A DNA stretch of 64,000 nucleotides from Eretmocerus hayati (Eukaryota; Arthropoda; Insecta; Hymenoptera; Aphelinidae), in the NCBI GenBank assembly GCA_029851415.1, contig CM056742.1, forward strand, positions 75,940,748 through 76,004,747, in the 5' to 3' direction. The notes under the pieces are model-generated. The model did not search any database, was not told where the DNA came from, and saw only the letters and a program-made list of their open reading frames with translations. Shown here piece after piece: positions 23,100 to 34,859 of this stretch; the stretch's first letter is position 1, and every line of letters begins with the position of its first letter. The position numbers and the translations under genes were made by a program.

Positions 23100-23178
23100 G
23101 TGCGGCCGGACTAGCTCAGTCAACAGCGTGTCAGTCTCTTGATCAAGAGGTCGCCGGATCGTTTCCCGGCGGCCGCAC
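23100..23178 (+). other. tRNA-like segment in upstream TRIM LTR
   Basis: The 79 bases begin GTGCGGCCG and end CGGCCGCAC, a perfect 9-bp closing stem. The interior has CTAGCTCAGTC, like a tRNA A box and D arm, and a CTCTTGATCAAGAG palindrome where the anticodon arm would be. A GGATCGTTTCC segment resembles a degenerate B box. It recurs at 23,487-23,565 and, inverted, at 35,796-35,874. It is probably a tRNA-derived internal promoter or structural relic, not a functional tRNA. Confidence 0.65.
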
Positions 23179-23420
23179 TTTTTATTCGGTGCATGAAGGA
23201 GAATAATATCATAACAACTGGTGTCAGAAAGCGGAACGAACCCCGCTCACAAGTGGACTGCGTACTCGGAGGATAATTAACGATGATAATTAGGTGACGC
23301 TCCCCACGCGTAGACCTGCTGTACCGACAAGATGGACTCGGGATCTACATAGACGACAATTAGAAGTCAATGACATGAAGTTCAGACGATGAGGACATCG
23401 TCGACTCTGCCCAGGGGGTG

Positions 23421-23603
23421 TGTTACGGGTGCAAGCTACACAGGCGCCCTTACTTCAAGTGTATCACATATAAGGACCGCCGCTTGGTGCGGCCGGACTA
23501 GCTCAGTCAACAGCGTGTCAGTCTCTTGATCAAGAGGTCGCCGGATCGTTTCCCGGCGGCCGCACTTCTTATTCGGTGCATGAAGGAGAATAATATCATA
23601 ACA
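23421..23603 (+). repeat. Downstream TRIM LTR, 183 bp
   Basis: Uninterrupted LTR with TGTTACGG...CATAACA ends. It carries the tRNA-like segment at 23,487-23,565, and a TATAAGGACC segment upstream of it might act as a core promoter. It is followed directly by the flank TCACTAAG. Confidence 0.82.
23487..23565 (+). other. tRNA-like segment in downstream TRIM LTR
   Basis: Same 79-base segment as at 23,100-23,178, inside the uninterrupted LTR. Confidence 0.65.
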
Positions 23604-24854
23604 TCACTAAGTACCGTTGTTTTGCAGCTATCTCAGCAACAAGACTACGATACTAGTCCAAGAATACTTGTCATCGTTATAGGTGCATAGTTTTGCAAAT
23701 AAAAATGTAATATGGATCCTGGGGCCTTGGCGGCAATGCACAGATCACTCCGGGGGCTTAAATGATAAGTAATCCACATGACGACACACTGCTATGATCC
23801 GCATTATTGCAGAACTCGCGGAACCCCGATTCAAACACTGAATTTCAGATCGGTTGTGACCATATTGAATGCAGAATCGCGTGATTGAAAACATGATATG
23901 TTTCCTCGAACCCGATGCCAATGCACGAATCTCTTTGACAGTTCGAATGATGGGAGAGAGCCTCATCCTAATTATCACTGAGAATCGCTGTTTTGCAGTG
24001 ATTTCAGAAACAAGACTCCAATACTAGTTCAAGAATACCCGTCATCGTTACATGTGCATAGTCTTGCAAATAGAAATGTAATATGGATCGCTGGGCCCTG
24101 GCGGCAATGCACAGATCTCTCTGTGGGCTCAAATAATAAGTATTTGATATGGTTATGGATTGCTATGATTCGTATAATCGCAGTACTCACGGAACCCCGA
24201 TTCAAACTCTGAATTTTGGTCAGTTTTGACCGTTCGGATGCAGAATCTCGCAATTGGAAACATGATTTTCTCCCCTTGTTCCTGATGCGAATGCACGAAT
24301 CTCTCTGACAGTTCGAATGATGGGAAAGAGAAACTATCCAAATTATCACTGAGAATCGTTGTTTTGCAGTGGTTACATAAACTAGACTACTAGTCAAGTA
24401 AGTAAGCCCCGAAAAGACCCTTCCTTCTAGGAGTAACCGGCTAAACTTTTCCAAATCCTCCAAATTTTGTCGCAAATGATAGGTTGTATATCCAATGATC
24501 AATGTTGATAAGATCTATTGTTCAAAAATTTGGGTAAAGGCATAAATAAACGATAAAAACATGCATTTTTCCGTCTTTTTTCGGTTTTTATATTGTGTTG
24601 GAAAATATTAGTTTTTTGGGAAAATTCGTTGCAAAGGTTATTTGTAGATCTCTGGACAATCTACAAAATTGGTCTCTCAACTTTCCCTCGTCAAATGCAT
24701 CCTTTTGGATTAATTCCTGATCAAATTTATAACCAACGATAAATTTGCTAAAATTTTTCATAACGGGTTCGAATTATTTTTCCTAGGTAATTGAGTCAAT
24801 TTGGAAAAGAAGAAGTCCCTTGATATTTATTCTTAAGTTTGATCATTTTTTATG

Positions 24855-25490
24855 CTCACGCGAAATATTTGGCACGTTGCCTTGCAATGTTTTCGCGTAT
24901 GCGAAATTTCTCGCGCACGCGTCATAGTGTTTTGTGTACCCAATAATTGAGTATTTTGCTCTCCGTGTCAGCGTTAGCGAATACGGTTCACGCAGACTCG
25001 CTAGCTGTTCGTGCACGCGAAGTGTACCCTCGTACTTCGGATTGAAGGAAGCGCAAATTCCACGTCATTGTCGCATACTTGGGAACAGAAAGTCTTCGCG
25101 TACGTGGGAGTGTGCTCTCCTCGCTCACGCGAAATTTTTGGAACGTTGTCTTGCAATATTATCGCGTACGCGAAATTTTTCGCGCACGCGTAATAGTGTT
25201 CCATGCCTTGCAATTTTTTCGCGTACGCGAAATTTTCGCGCACGCGTCATAGTGTTTTGTGTACCCAACAATGGAGTATTTTGCTCTCCGTGTCAGCGTT
25301 AGCGAATACGGTTCACGCAGACTCGCTAGCTGTTCGTGCACGCGAAGTGTACCCTCGTACTTCGGATTGAAGGAAGCGCAAATTCCACGTCATTGTCGCG
25401 TACTTGGGAACAGATAGTCTTCGCGTACGTGGGAGTGTGCTCTCCTTGCTCACGCGAAATTTTTGGCACGTTGTCTTGCAATGTTATATA
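24855..25490. repeat. CGCG-rich array, left inner
   Basis: Roughly two and a half copies of the same ~265-bp unit as the outer array, ending abruptly at about 25,490 where the unique spacer begins. The matching right array is more than four times longer, so unit copy number has changed since the arms formed. Pairing with the right arm shifts by about 269 bases inside this array, meaning one whole unit was gained or lost. Confidence 0.83.
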
Positions 25491-26011
25491 TGTGCCTGCA
25501 GGATCGTATTTTGATTCACTCAGTATCTTCACGCTACAATATATTGAAATCCATTCAAAATAATTTTATAATTCTTCCCTCTCGTTACGTCGCATTTTTT
25601 TCTCATTATTTCTGTTTTACATCATTTTTTCTCTCATTTTTTCTTACACCCTTGACATGTGTGAGTTTCCTCTGCGACCTCGTACTCCAATAACGATCTG
25701 CCACGAGTAATGAATTATACGTGAGCTCAATCGAGAGTTCAGATGAAAGCGGATTCTATTCGCCACTAGAAGAAAAGATACATTCGAGTGCATTCATTGT
25801 GGAATTCATCACGCGTCGACAAGTTCGTTAATCGATACCCAACTGGGTTTCGCGGTGTGTAAATTCCATCCATGAATGCATATTGTTATTGATATCTTTT
25901 AATCAATTCAGAATATCTTGCATCCCCAGTATACACAGGCTACAAGGTGGTGAAATTATTCAAAAGTTCGACTTACATTAACGTCACTAATCGTGACTCT
26001 ACCTGACGAAA
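25491..26011. other. Spacer upstream of the transposase
   Basis: AT-rich, non-repetitive sequence between the end of the left array and the transposase start. It must contain the promoter if the gene is active. I do not recognise a convincing TATA box or an additional inverted repeat. Confidence 0.5.
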
Positions 26012-29000
26012 ATGGATGGTCCAAGGCGAGGCCAAGTGCATGATAGAGGTCCGTATGAGAATCGTCACTATGCTGACATGGTGGCTATGTATTATCAGTT
26101 TAATAACAATGCAGCTGAAGCTGCCAGACAATACGCACAGCGACATCCGGGAGAGCGTCATCCAAACCGTGAGAAAATATCAATACTTAACACAATCAAC
26201 TCTCAACAATTGGCTATATTTACATATAATATTACTTTGTAAGATAAACTTAAGAAGCTCTGCATTCACAATATATCAGATGCAGTAATACTAAGGGCAG
26301 TGCAAAGGTTTCAAGAAGAGGGAAATGTCATGCCTCAACGTCGTCCAGGCCGCCCTCGAGATGCTTGGACACTAGAGAATGAAGATATGGTCATTGGAAG
26401 TGTTCAAGACGATCCAGGGACCAGTCAAAGGGTGATTGCAGATAACATAGGGATCTCATTGAGCACCGTCAATAGAATTCTGAATGTATGTGCTATATTT
26501 CACTTTGGGCACTGATAATTCGGATAACGATCTATTCTTCTCATCTCCATTATACACTACCGGTCAAAAGTTTGTGCACACTCGAAAAAAAATTTCGATT
26601 CTGCTCACTCGACTGCTCAGATTCTCTTGGTAAAACATGACTCTACTTGGGTTCATTCTGTAGATTTTTTCAAGCACTTTGAGAGCTATTTAGTATTTTT
26701 TCTGCGCGGCTCAATAAATTCTGGCAAAATCAATCTGAAACCGTGCAGAATTTCATAAAAATCGGGTCATCACGCAAGCCTCCGCAAGTCTGACAGAAAT
26801 TGATGGATTTGAACGAATTGAAAAACATTTCAAAGTAAAAGTCAAGAGCTCTAAAATCCGCTCCTGTAAGTTATTCTAGCTTGTTTCTGGTCCGAGCTGT
26901 GACTGTTTTTGTAAAGGAAGATTTTTCTCGAAGAGGAGTCCCAAAAACCAAGAAAAGTGAAGAAATCGTGCTCACGTCCGTATTCCTCTGATTTTTTCTA
27001 AGTTTACCCGTGATTTGATGAGAGCAACCAAAATCAGTACTTATACCAGTGAAAAAATGAGTCCATTCATAATTTCTCAATGACTGGTCCTTTTTTAGAG
27101 AAAAATCTTCCTCTACAAAAAGAGTCGCAGCTCGGGCCAGAAACAAGCTAGAATAACTTTCAAAAACAGGTCCTGAAGCTCTTGACTTCTACTTTGAGAT
27201 GCTCTTTGTATCATCTAAATCCATCAATTTCCGCCAGACTTGCAGACATTTTCGTAATGATCCGATTTTTATGAAATTCTACAAGGCTTCAGATTGATTT
27301 TGCAAGAATTGATTGAGCTGCACGAAAAAATACCAAACAGATTTCAAAATGCTTAAAATATGTTATTAAATAAGCCCTAGTAGAGTTATTTTGGACCAAG
27401 GAGATCCGAGCAGTCGAGTGAGCAAAATCAAATTTTTTTTAGGTGTGCACAATATTTTGACCGGCAGTGAAATTCACTCTATTGCAAGTAATTCTGCACC
27501 AGCTCTATGAATCAAAAACTATGGAGCTCACTGTTTGAGCCTCATCGCTTGCATCAAAACCATGATTGCTGTGGATAACTGTAGAATCCACAGGCAGATG
27601 GGTGAGGAAACGACCTACATAAACATTCCCGAACAGATACGGGTACCATTCTCAAATTCACGTAGAAGAAAGCAACCAGATAGTCAAAATTGCGGGGCCA
27701 AAACGCGGACAAATGATTTATTCACGTCATATACACAAATTCCATGTAATTTACAGGGTAACGGTTATCATGCATATCACTATCGACGTGTGCAGCAGTT
27801 AAATCCAGGAGATTATGCAATGAGAGTAGAATTCAGCCGAACACTACTGGCCTTGATTTTCGCGAACCCTGAAATACTTGAAGTATTTATGATGTTGACC
27901 GACGAGTCCGGGTTTCCGAGAGATGGCCGCGTCAACCTGCATAATCTACACGTGTACGACACGGAAAATCCGCGTGCCAGACTCGTCAACCGACACCAAG
28001 TTCGATTTTCGAGGAACGTATGGGCTGGCATAGTTGGCGACAACCTTGTGAGTTTAATGAATAATTCATTTTAAGATCATTTGGTATAATGAATCATCAA
28101 CGGCCTAACCATAACAGATCATGAAGATATGCCAAATGTTGATTCGAAAAGTGGTCCTGAATTGTTATATGGATTCGTTCGATTATTTGGTCAATTGAAA
28201 TCGGCAGGTTGGCCCTGTATTCATCCCGGATCGACTCAGAGCGCCATTCTACAGGAGATTCGTAGCAGAACAAGTACCAGTATTTTTCAACCAACTCCAA
28301 ATCGACATTAGGAGGGCTTGGTTTCAACACGATGGCGCACCAGCCCACGCAGCGCTAGAGACACGTGCTGAACTCGATAGGCTTTTTCCGAATAGGTGGA
28401 TAGGAATCGGAGGAGAAATCAGGTGGCCTCCCCGCTCACCTGATCTCAATCCATTAGGCAAGTAGTTATGAAAATGAACCCTGAATGGTTGGTTCCAAAA
28501 CTATCAGAAAAATTGTGAGAATTCAAATAAAATCAGGATTAGGTCGGTCGGTCGGTCGGATAATTTTTAAACTCTTGAAATTCTAGTTTTCTTCACATTT
28601 TTGTGGAACTTATGCGCATTCTGTGCAATTTGACTAGTCACTAAATCTGATATATGTATGATAAATCCCTGACCAATTAGATACGACTTTATAATATATG
28701 TATTTTCGACGCATGACATATGTAATTATAGGCACTTGGATATTTTTTGTCTGCGGACAAATAGATGGAATCAATCAATCAATCAATCAATCAAACGATC
28801 AATCTCTCATCCTTTCTTCCTCTCTTTCTTGCTTCCTCTCTCTCTCTCTCTCTCTCTCTTCTCTTTCTCTTTCACTATCTCCTTCCATTCCCATACAGAC
28901 TTTCTTGTATCAATGTGACTCATTAACACAGCAACTTGAAATAATCAGAAGGATGAAAACGACGAGATTCTTTCTACTTGTTCCTCTATCTGACTCACCT

Positions 29001-29203
29001 TTACGATTATTGCAGATTTTTTCTTGTGGGGATTCGTCAAGAGTCACGTTTACGCGACTGAAGTTCCCAATGTTCAAGTACTTGAAGAAAGAATCGTTGA
29101 AGGTTTTAACAATGTCACGCCAGCGATGCTCTCAAATGCTCGAGAGGAATTCGTGAGGAGGCTGGAACTTTGCATAGAGCGCAACGGTCGTCACGTCGAA
29201 TGA
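26012..29203 (+). CDS. Tc1/mariner-superfamily transposase, five exons, apparently intact
   Basis: Exons 26,012-26,168, 26,280-26,485, 27,757-28,047, 28,208-28,457 and 29,016-29,203 join into 364 codons (363 residues and TGA) with no stop or shift. Residues 1-60 match the DUF4817-type helix-turn-helix of insect transposases. A GRPR hook-like motif follows at about 75-78, with a second helix-turn-helix at about 90-121. The catalytic aspartates are D170 (MLTDESGF), D260 (HDGAPAH) and D297 (SPDLNPLDFFLW), giving DD36D by my count. Introns 1-3 are GT-AG; intron 4 starts GCAAGT and ends GCAG, a GC-AG intron that alone keeps the frame. It would cut and join DNA at TA. It sits in the spacer of the 26-kb palindrome; a separate small element inserted there cannot be excluded, but I saw no inverted repeats of its own. 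Confidence 0.85.
26555..27469. mobile_element. Tc1-type foldback inside transposase intron 3
   Basis: The ends are CACTACCGGTCAAAAGTTTG and, inverted, CACTGCCGGTCAAAATATTG, both followed by GTGCACAC. This is the usual start of many Tc1-like elements. TA precedes the left end; the right flank starts AAATTC, so the TA duplication is not intact. The whole 0.9 kb is an imperfect palindrome (for example ACAAGCTAGAATAACTT at about 27,144 against AAGTTATTCTAGCTTGT at about 26,869). There is no coding capacity. Because it lies in an intron it need not harm the transposase. Confidence 0.8.
28768..28862. repeat. Microsatellites in transposase intron 4
   Basis: A (TCAA)n tract at about 28,770-28,795 is followed by a (CT)n tract at about 28,834-28,862. 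A short (GGTC)n tract lies at about 28,542-28,559. All are inside the GC-AG intron 28,458-29,015. Confidence 0.85.
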
Positions 29204-31619
29204 TAGTCAGAATGAAATATGAAATTGTCACTTTGAAAACTCATTCGAACCTCACCAAAAATGTACTGGTCGGTCGAACTATACATACAGAGCGTTTCCC
29301 AGCATTTACACGTGAAAATTTTTCGTATTTCATGTGAATGATGAAATGAACAGAACCAAAAACAAGCCGATTCGTGATTTTCTCGGAAATATGTACTTTT
29401 GTCCATATTTGTAACACTGCTAGTTTTGAATATAAAATTTGACGAATCAATCCCTTCACGCATGCACCTATTTCCTGTGTTTTCAGACTTTCGTTTTATA
29501 CTATATTTAATAGAGGGGATCACGAGGATCATTTGTAGCCCAAACACGATATAATAAAGTCATTCGATATGAGTATCATGACAGCATAAACTTTTCAAGG
29601 TCGAACACGAATGAAGTAGTAGAAATAAGAATCTCATGATAAAGTTCATAAAAAGACATCATTTGAATCGAAAAAATTGACGTGTTAACGATTTCCATCC
29701 TATCATCAAAATTCAATGAGTGAAAAGAGGCAGGAAATGAATCGTTTCAAATAGCATGATGGAGTGAGACAGTCCATCATAATAATTTACTATAAGGATT
29801 ACTAAAAATGAGACCATGTTCACAAAAATCATGGAATTGCCTTTAGTTTGAGCCTGCGAAGATAATGCATCAAGTACTTTTCTCCCAAAGTCGAAGAGAA
29901 TTAGGGGAATCCTATTCAAAGATGCGTCCACGTATGTGGACGTATACGGGAAGAGGTTGACACACAATCTACAGATGGCCTCAATTATCGAGAAGAAGAT
30001 ATTCTTAGCGTGAAAAATCTTGCGAAATGTTGTCACTTTGTTCAAGACCTTGAAAACTCCTTTTTCAAACATTGCCCTCTGAGTTTTCACTCTCGAGTGA
30101 CAAACAATCGGATGAGACAAATTTCGCACTGATCCGGATATTGAGAATATGGAGGCATAGGTTGTTCTCAGTTCAAGCTAGTGAAAGTTTTTCCAAGCAA
30201 TCGTTAGAATAGAGCAGACTATTATCGTAACTAAATCGTGGAATATTATTTCATCCTAAAATCGTTATTTGAATCTAATTCTCGCGAGATCTGCTATGAT
30301 GCGAGTTTTTTCGACGTGTTTTGGTGTGGATAGCCCACGCTGTAAATCTCAAACTGTAAATGCTACGAAAACTGTTTTCTGGAACAGATTGGATCTGTTG
30401 ATTTTCGGATGAAGTTTATTTGCTAAATCTACAATTTGAAACTGTAGATTTTCCGCATTCGAACTATTAACCGACAGCTTTCTAAATTGATAAAATGGCG
30501 ATTTCTTCATCTAAAGAAAGTTTCAATCAACTCAACAAGTACTGTGTAGGCTTAGAATTTAATGAAAAATCTGAAAAATCATACCCGTAAACAGATCTAG
30601 TGTGTGATGGGGATCGATCCGTCGGCCATTGGGTTGGAAATCCGAAAGCACAACCACTGTACATACCACTAGGACTTACACATCGTGCTCTCTTGAAATG
30701 TCAATATTATTCTGTACATTGGGTTCCGTGACGATTTGTCTTCACAAGCATGAAACATGATGAGTCATTCGTTTAATGACTTAATTGACGCATTCAGGTG
30801 TTGCTGAGCAATAATAATTCACCAGAAATTATTATCGCATTGCAAATTCAATTTAATGGGAAATAATTGTTCCGCATTCCTCACCATGTTTGTAAAATAA
30901 TTAGTCCAAGCATGTCATCAAAAACCATCGTTCTCTGGGGAAAATTGGGAATTTCTGAAAAATTCGAGAGGATTCGACTTTTCAAATCTTATATCGATCG
31001 TTGATCTCGAGTAGTATGGAATTTCTCGACACCAATTAGTTTAAACTCCTATTCAAAGCACGAATCATAGCAATCCATTATCATCTGGATTACCGTCAAA
31101 TTGGGTAACTTTGGTACAGTGGGTGTAACTTTGGTACACCCCTGAAAAATGACTTTCAGAGCTGCATTCGGCAAGGTGAATGATTCTATCGCTCTGGAAC
31201 CTATCCTCCCTTCATGGCACACACATAAACGATGTATTGAGCTACCGTAGATCCCGTGTGAATGATTGTAGTCGTTTATCGAAGCTTTTTTCAAAAAGAG
31301 AGATTTAGCACTGATAGTCGAGTGGTCCAGTTAGTGTACCTGGCAAAAGTGTTCCGGAACGAACTACGGGTGTATAATGCTACAATTCCATCACATATAT
31401 CACCATATTGAAGAAACCATCGTTACATTGGAGTATTAACAGCATTTGGAATTTGAATGAATGAAAAACAGAGAAAAAAACATACCAAAGTTACCCCACT
31501 CTAGGTAAGAAGCACGAGGATAGGGTAACTTCAGAACACCTTCCTATGACAGCTTCTCTTCAACTGATCTTGAGCCGAGTGATGGTCTAGAAGGTTTTAA
31601 AATGAGGGAAGACTTTCCG
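29204..31619. other. Spacer downstream of the transposase, mostly unassigned
   Basis: A 138-codon open frame on the minus strand (29,713-30,129) ends in a hydrophobic segment (MIFVNMVSFLVILIV) but has no recognisable family, and I do not trust it as a gene. At about 30,600-30,680 the minus strand has TAGTGGTATGTACAGTGG and GGATCGATCCC, loosely like tRNA A and B boxes. At 31,090-31,140 and 31,480-31,540 GGGTAACTTTGG-type words occur in opposite orientation, possibly a small inverted-repeat element. No other features are seen. Confidence 0.4.
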
Positions 31620-34505
31620 TTTTCGCGTACGCGACAATATCGTGGAATTCGATCTATCTCAAATCCGAAGTACGGAGGTACCCTTCGCGTGCGCGAAAAA
31701 CAAGCGAGTCTGCGTGAACCGCATTCGCTAACGCTGACACGAGAAGCAAAATACTCAATTGTTGGGTAAACGAGACACTATCACGCGTGCGCGGAAAATT
31801 CCGCGTACGCGAAAACATTGCAAGGCAACGTGCCAAAAATTTCGCGTGAGCGAGGAGAGCACACTATCGCTTACGCGAAGACTATCCGTTTTCGCGTACG
31901 CGACATTAACGTGGAATTCGCTCTATCTTCAATCCGAAGTACGAGGGTACCCGACGCGTGCGCGAACAGCTAACGAGTCTGCGTGAACCGTATTCGCTAA
32001 CGCTGACACGAGGAGCGGAATACTCAATAAGAACTATTACGCGTGCGTGAGAAATTTCGCGTACGCGATAACATTGCAAGACATTGTGCCAAAAATTTCG
32101 CGTGAGCAAGGAGAGCACACTTCCGCGTACGCAAAGACTTCCCGTTCTCGCGTACGCGACATTAACGAAGAATTTGCACTATCTTCAATCGAAAGTACGA
32201 GGGTACCCTTCGCGCGCGCGAATAGCTAACGTCTGCGTAAGCCGTATTCGCTAACGCTGACACAAAGAATAAAATACTTAATTATTGAGTACACAAAACA
32301 CTATTACGCGTGCGCAAAAATTCCGCGTACGCGAAAAAATTGCACGGCACCGTGCCGAAAATTTCGCGTGAGCGGGGAGAGTACACTATCGCCCACGCGA
32401 AGACTTTCCGTTTTCGCGTACGCGACAATGACGTGGAATTTGCGCTTCCTTCAATCCGAAGTACGAGGGTACACTTCGCGTGCACGAACAGCTAGCGAGT
32501 CTGCGTGAACCGTATTCGCTAACGCTGACACGGAGAGCAAAATACTCAATTGTTGGGTACGTGGGACACTATTACGCGTGCGCGAAAATTTCGCGTACGC
32601 GCAAAAATTGTAAGGCACCGTGCCGAAAATTTCGCGTAAGCGAGGAGAGCACACTTTGGCTTACGCGAAGACTTTTCGTCTTCGCGTACGCAACAATAAC
32701 GTGGAATTTGCTCTATCTCCAATCAAAAGGACGAGGGTACCCTTCGCGTGCGCGAACAGCTAGCGAGTCTGCGTGAACCGTATTCTTTAACGCTGACCCA
32801 AAGAGCAAAATACTCAATTATTGGGTACACAAAACACTATAACGCGTGCGCGAGAAATTCCGCGTACGCGAAAACATTGCAAGGCAACGTGCCAAAAATT
32901 TCGCGTGAGCGAGGAGAGCACACTATCGCTTACGCGAAGACTATCCGTTTTCGCGTACGCGACATTAACGTGGAATTCGCTCTATCTTCAATCCGAAGTA
33001 CGAGGGTACCCGACGCGTGCGCGAACAGCTAACGAGTCTGCGTGAACCGTATTCGCTAACGCTGACACGAGGAGCGGAATACTCAATAAGAACTATTACG
33101 CGTGCGTGAGAAATTTCGCGTACGCGATAACATTGCAAGACAACGTGCCAAAAATTCCGCGTGAGCAAGGAGAGCACACTTCCGCGTACGCAAAGACTTC
33201 CCGTTCTCGCGTACGCGAGATTAACGAAGAATTTGCACTATCTTCAATCGAAAGTACGAGGGTAACCTTCGCGCGCGCGAATAGCTAACGTCTGCGTAAG
33301 CCGTATTTGCTAACGCTGACACAAAGAATAAAATACTCAATTATTGAGTACACAAAACACTATAACGCGTGCGCACAAATTCCGCGTACGCGAAAAAATT
33401 GCACGGCACCGTGCCGAAAATTTCGCGTGAGCGGGGAGAGTACACTATCGCCCACGCGAAGACTTTCCGTTTTCGCGTACGCGACAATGACGTGGAATTT
33501 GCGCTTCCTTCAATCCGAAGTACGAGGGTACACTTCGCGTGCACGAACAGCTAGCGAGTCTGCGTGAACCGTATTCGCTAACGCTGACACGGAGAGCAAA
33601 ATACTCAATTGTTGGGTACGTGGGACACTATTACGCGTGCGCGAAAATTTCGCGTACGCGAAAAAATTGTAAGGCATCGTGCCAAAAATTTCGCGTAAGC
33701 GAGGAGAGCACACTTTGGCTTACGCGAAGACTTTTCGTCTTCGCGTACGCAACAATAACGTGGAATTTGCTCTATCTCCAATCAAAAGGACGAGGGTACC
33801 CTTCGCATGCGCGAACAGCTAGCGAGTCTGCGTGAACCGTATTCTTTAACGCTGCCACAAAGAGCAAAATTTTCAATTGTTGGGTACATGGAACACTATT
33901 ACGAGTGCGCGAAAAGTTTCGCGTACGCGATAATATTACAAGACAACGTTCCAAAAATTTCGCGTGAGCGAGGAGAGCACAGTCCCGCGTACGCGGAGAC
34001 TTTCTGTTCCCAAGTACGCGACAATGACGTGGAATTTGCTCTTCCTTCAATCCGAAGTACGAGGGTACACTTCGCGTGCACGAACAGCTAGCGAGTCTGC
34101 GTGAACCGTATTCGCTAACGCTGACACGGAGAGCAAAATACTCAATTGTTGGGTACGTGGAACACTATTACGCGTGCGCGGAAATTTCGCGTACGCGAAA
34201 AAATTGCAATGCACCGTGACGAAAATCTCGCGTAAGCGAGGAGAGCACACTTTGGCTTACGCGAAGACTTTTCGTCTTCGCGTACAAAACAATAACGTGG
34301 AATTCGCTCCATCTCCAATCAAAAGGACGAGGGTACCCTTCGCGTGCGCGAACAGCTAGCGAGTCTGCGTGAACCGTATTCGCTAACGCTGACACAAAGA
34401 GCAAAATACTCAATTATTGGGTACACAAAACACTATGACGCGTGCGCGAGAAATTTCGCATACGCGAAAACATTGCAAGGCAACGTGCCAAATATTTCGC
34501 GTGAG
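31620..34505. repeat. CGCG-rich array with 1,059-bp higher-order period, right inner
   Basis: About eleven ~265-bp units. Every fourth unit is most alike: segments starting near 32,282 and 33,341, and near 32,480 and 33,539, are 1,059 bases apart and nearly identical, and 31,759 and 32,821 are 1,062 apart. This is a higher-order repeat, as in satellite DNA. Each unit contains six or seven copies of CGCGTACGCG-like palindromes. Confidence 0.85.
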
Positions 34506-34859
34506 CATAAAAAATGATCAAACTTAGGAATAAATATCAAGGGACCTCTTCTTTTCCGAATTGACTCAATTACCTAGGAAAAATAATTCGAACCCGTTAT
34601 GAAAAATTTTAGCAGATTTATTGTCGGTTATAAATTTGATCAGGAATTAATCCAAAAGGATGCATTTGACGAGGGAAAGTTGAGAGACCAATTCTGTAGA
34701 TTGTCCAGAGATCTACAAATAACCTTGCAACAAATTTTCCCAAAAAACTAATATTTTCCGACACACAATATAAAAACCGAAAAAAGACGGAAAAATGCAT
34801 GTTTTTATCGTTTATTTATGCCTTCACCCAAATTTTTGAACAATAAATCTTATCAACAT

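Larger units (their letters stand above)
19789..23603 (+). mobile_element. TRIM-like miniature LTR retroelement, split by a foldback
   Basis: Removing the foldback (19,851-23,090) leaves 570 bp: a 183-bp LTR (19,789-19,850 plus 23,096-23,216), a 204-bp interior (23,217-23,420) and a second 183-bp LTR (23,421-23,603). LTRs start TGTTACGGGTGCAAGC and end ATCATAACA. TCAC flanks both sides, and the empty site is present at about 18,005. The interior begins ACTGGTGTCAGAAAGCGG, a candidate primer-binding site, and ends in the purine tract CCCAGGGGGTG. There is no coding capacity. Each LTR contains a tRNA-like segment. TRIMs are known from plants and from ants. Confidence 0.8.
19199..24860. repeat. 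Second copy of the 17.4-19.2 kb segment, with insertions
   Basis: 19,199-19,788 repeats 17,429-18,006 and 23,604-24,790 repeats 18,007-19,190. Between them lies the TRIM with its foldback. The part after 23,604 is closer to the right arm (34,501-35,757) than to the TRIM-free copy, since shared variants occur in the same places. So this copy, not the TRIM-free one, is the counterpart of the right arm. Confidence 0.78.
15424..25490 (+). repeat. Left arm of the 26-kb palindrome
   Basis: Order from the end inward: unique subterminal 1.5 kb with hairpins (15,424-16,930), CGCG-rich array (about 16,985-17,735), ~375-bp tandem units (17,735-19,160), and a second copy of 17,429-19,198 beginning at 19,199. 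That second copy is interrupted by the TRIM and foldback (19,789-23,603), resumes at 23,604-24,855, and ends in a short CGCG-rich array (24,855-25,490). Open frames in the outer 1.5 kb are conserved between arms only because the DNA is; they have no recognisable domain and I do not call them as genes. Confidence 0.82.

Noticed and set aside
23100..23178. Functional tRNA gene
   Set aside because: Closing stem is perfect, but the T arm has the wrong loop size and the sequence is within a repeated LTR; treated as tRNA-like.
29713..30129. 138-codon minus-strand frame with a hydrophobic end
   Set aside because: No family recognised and no supporting context; mentioned only within the spacer description.
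30600..30680. Possible tRNA gene on the minus strand
   Set aside because: A-box and B-box-like words are present, but I could not form acceptor and anticodon stems.
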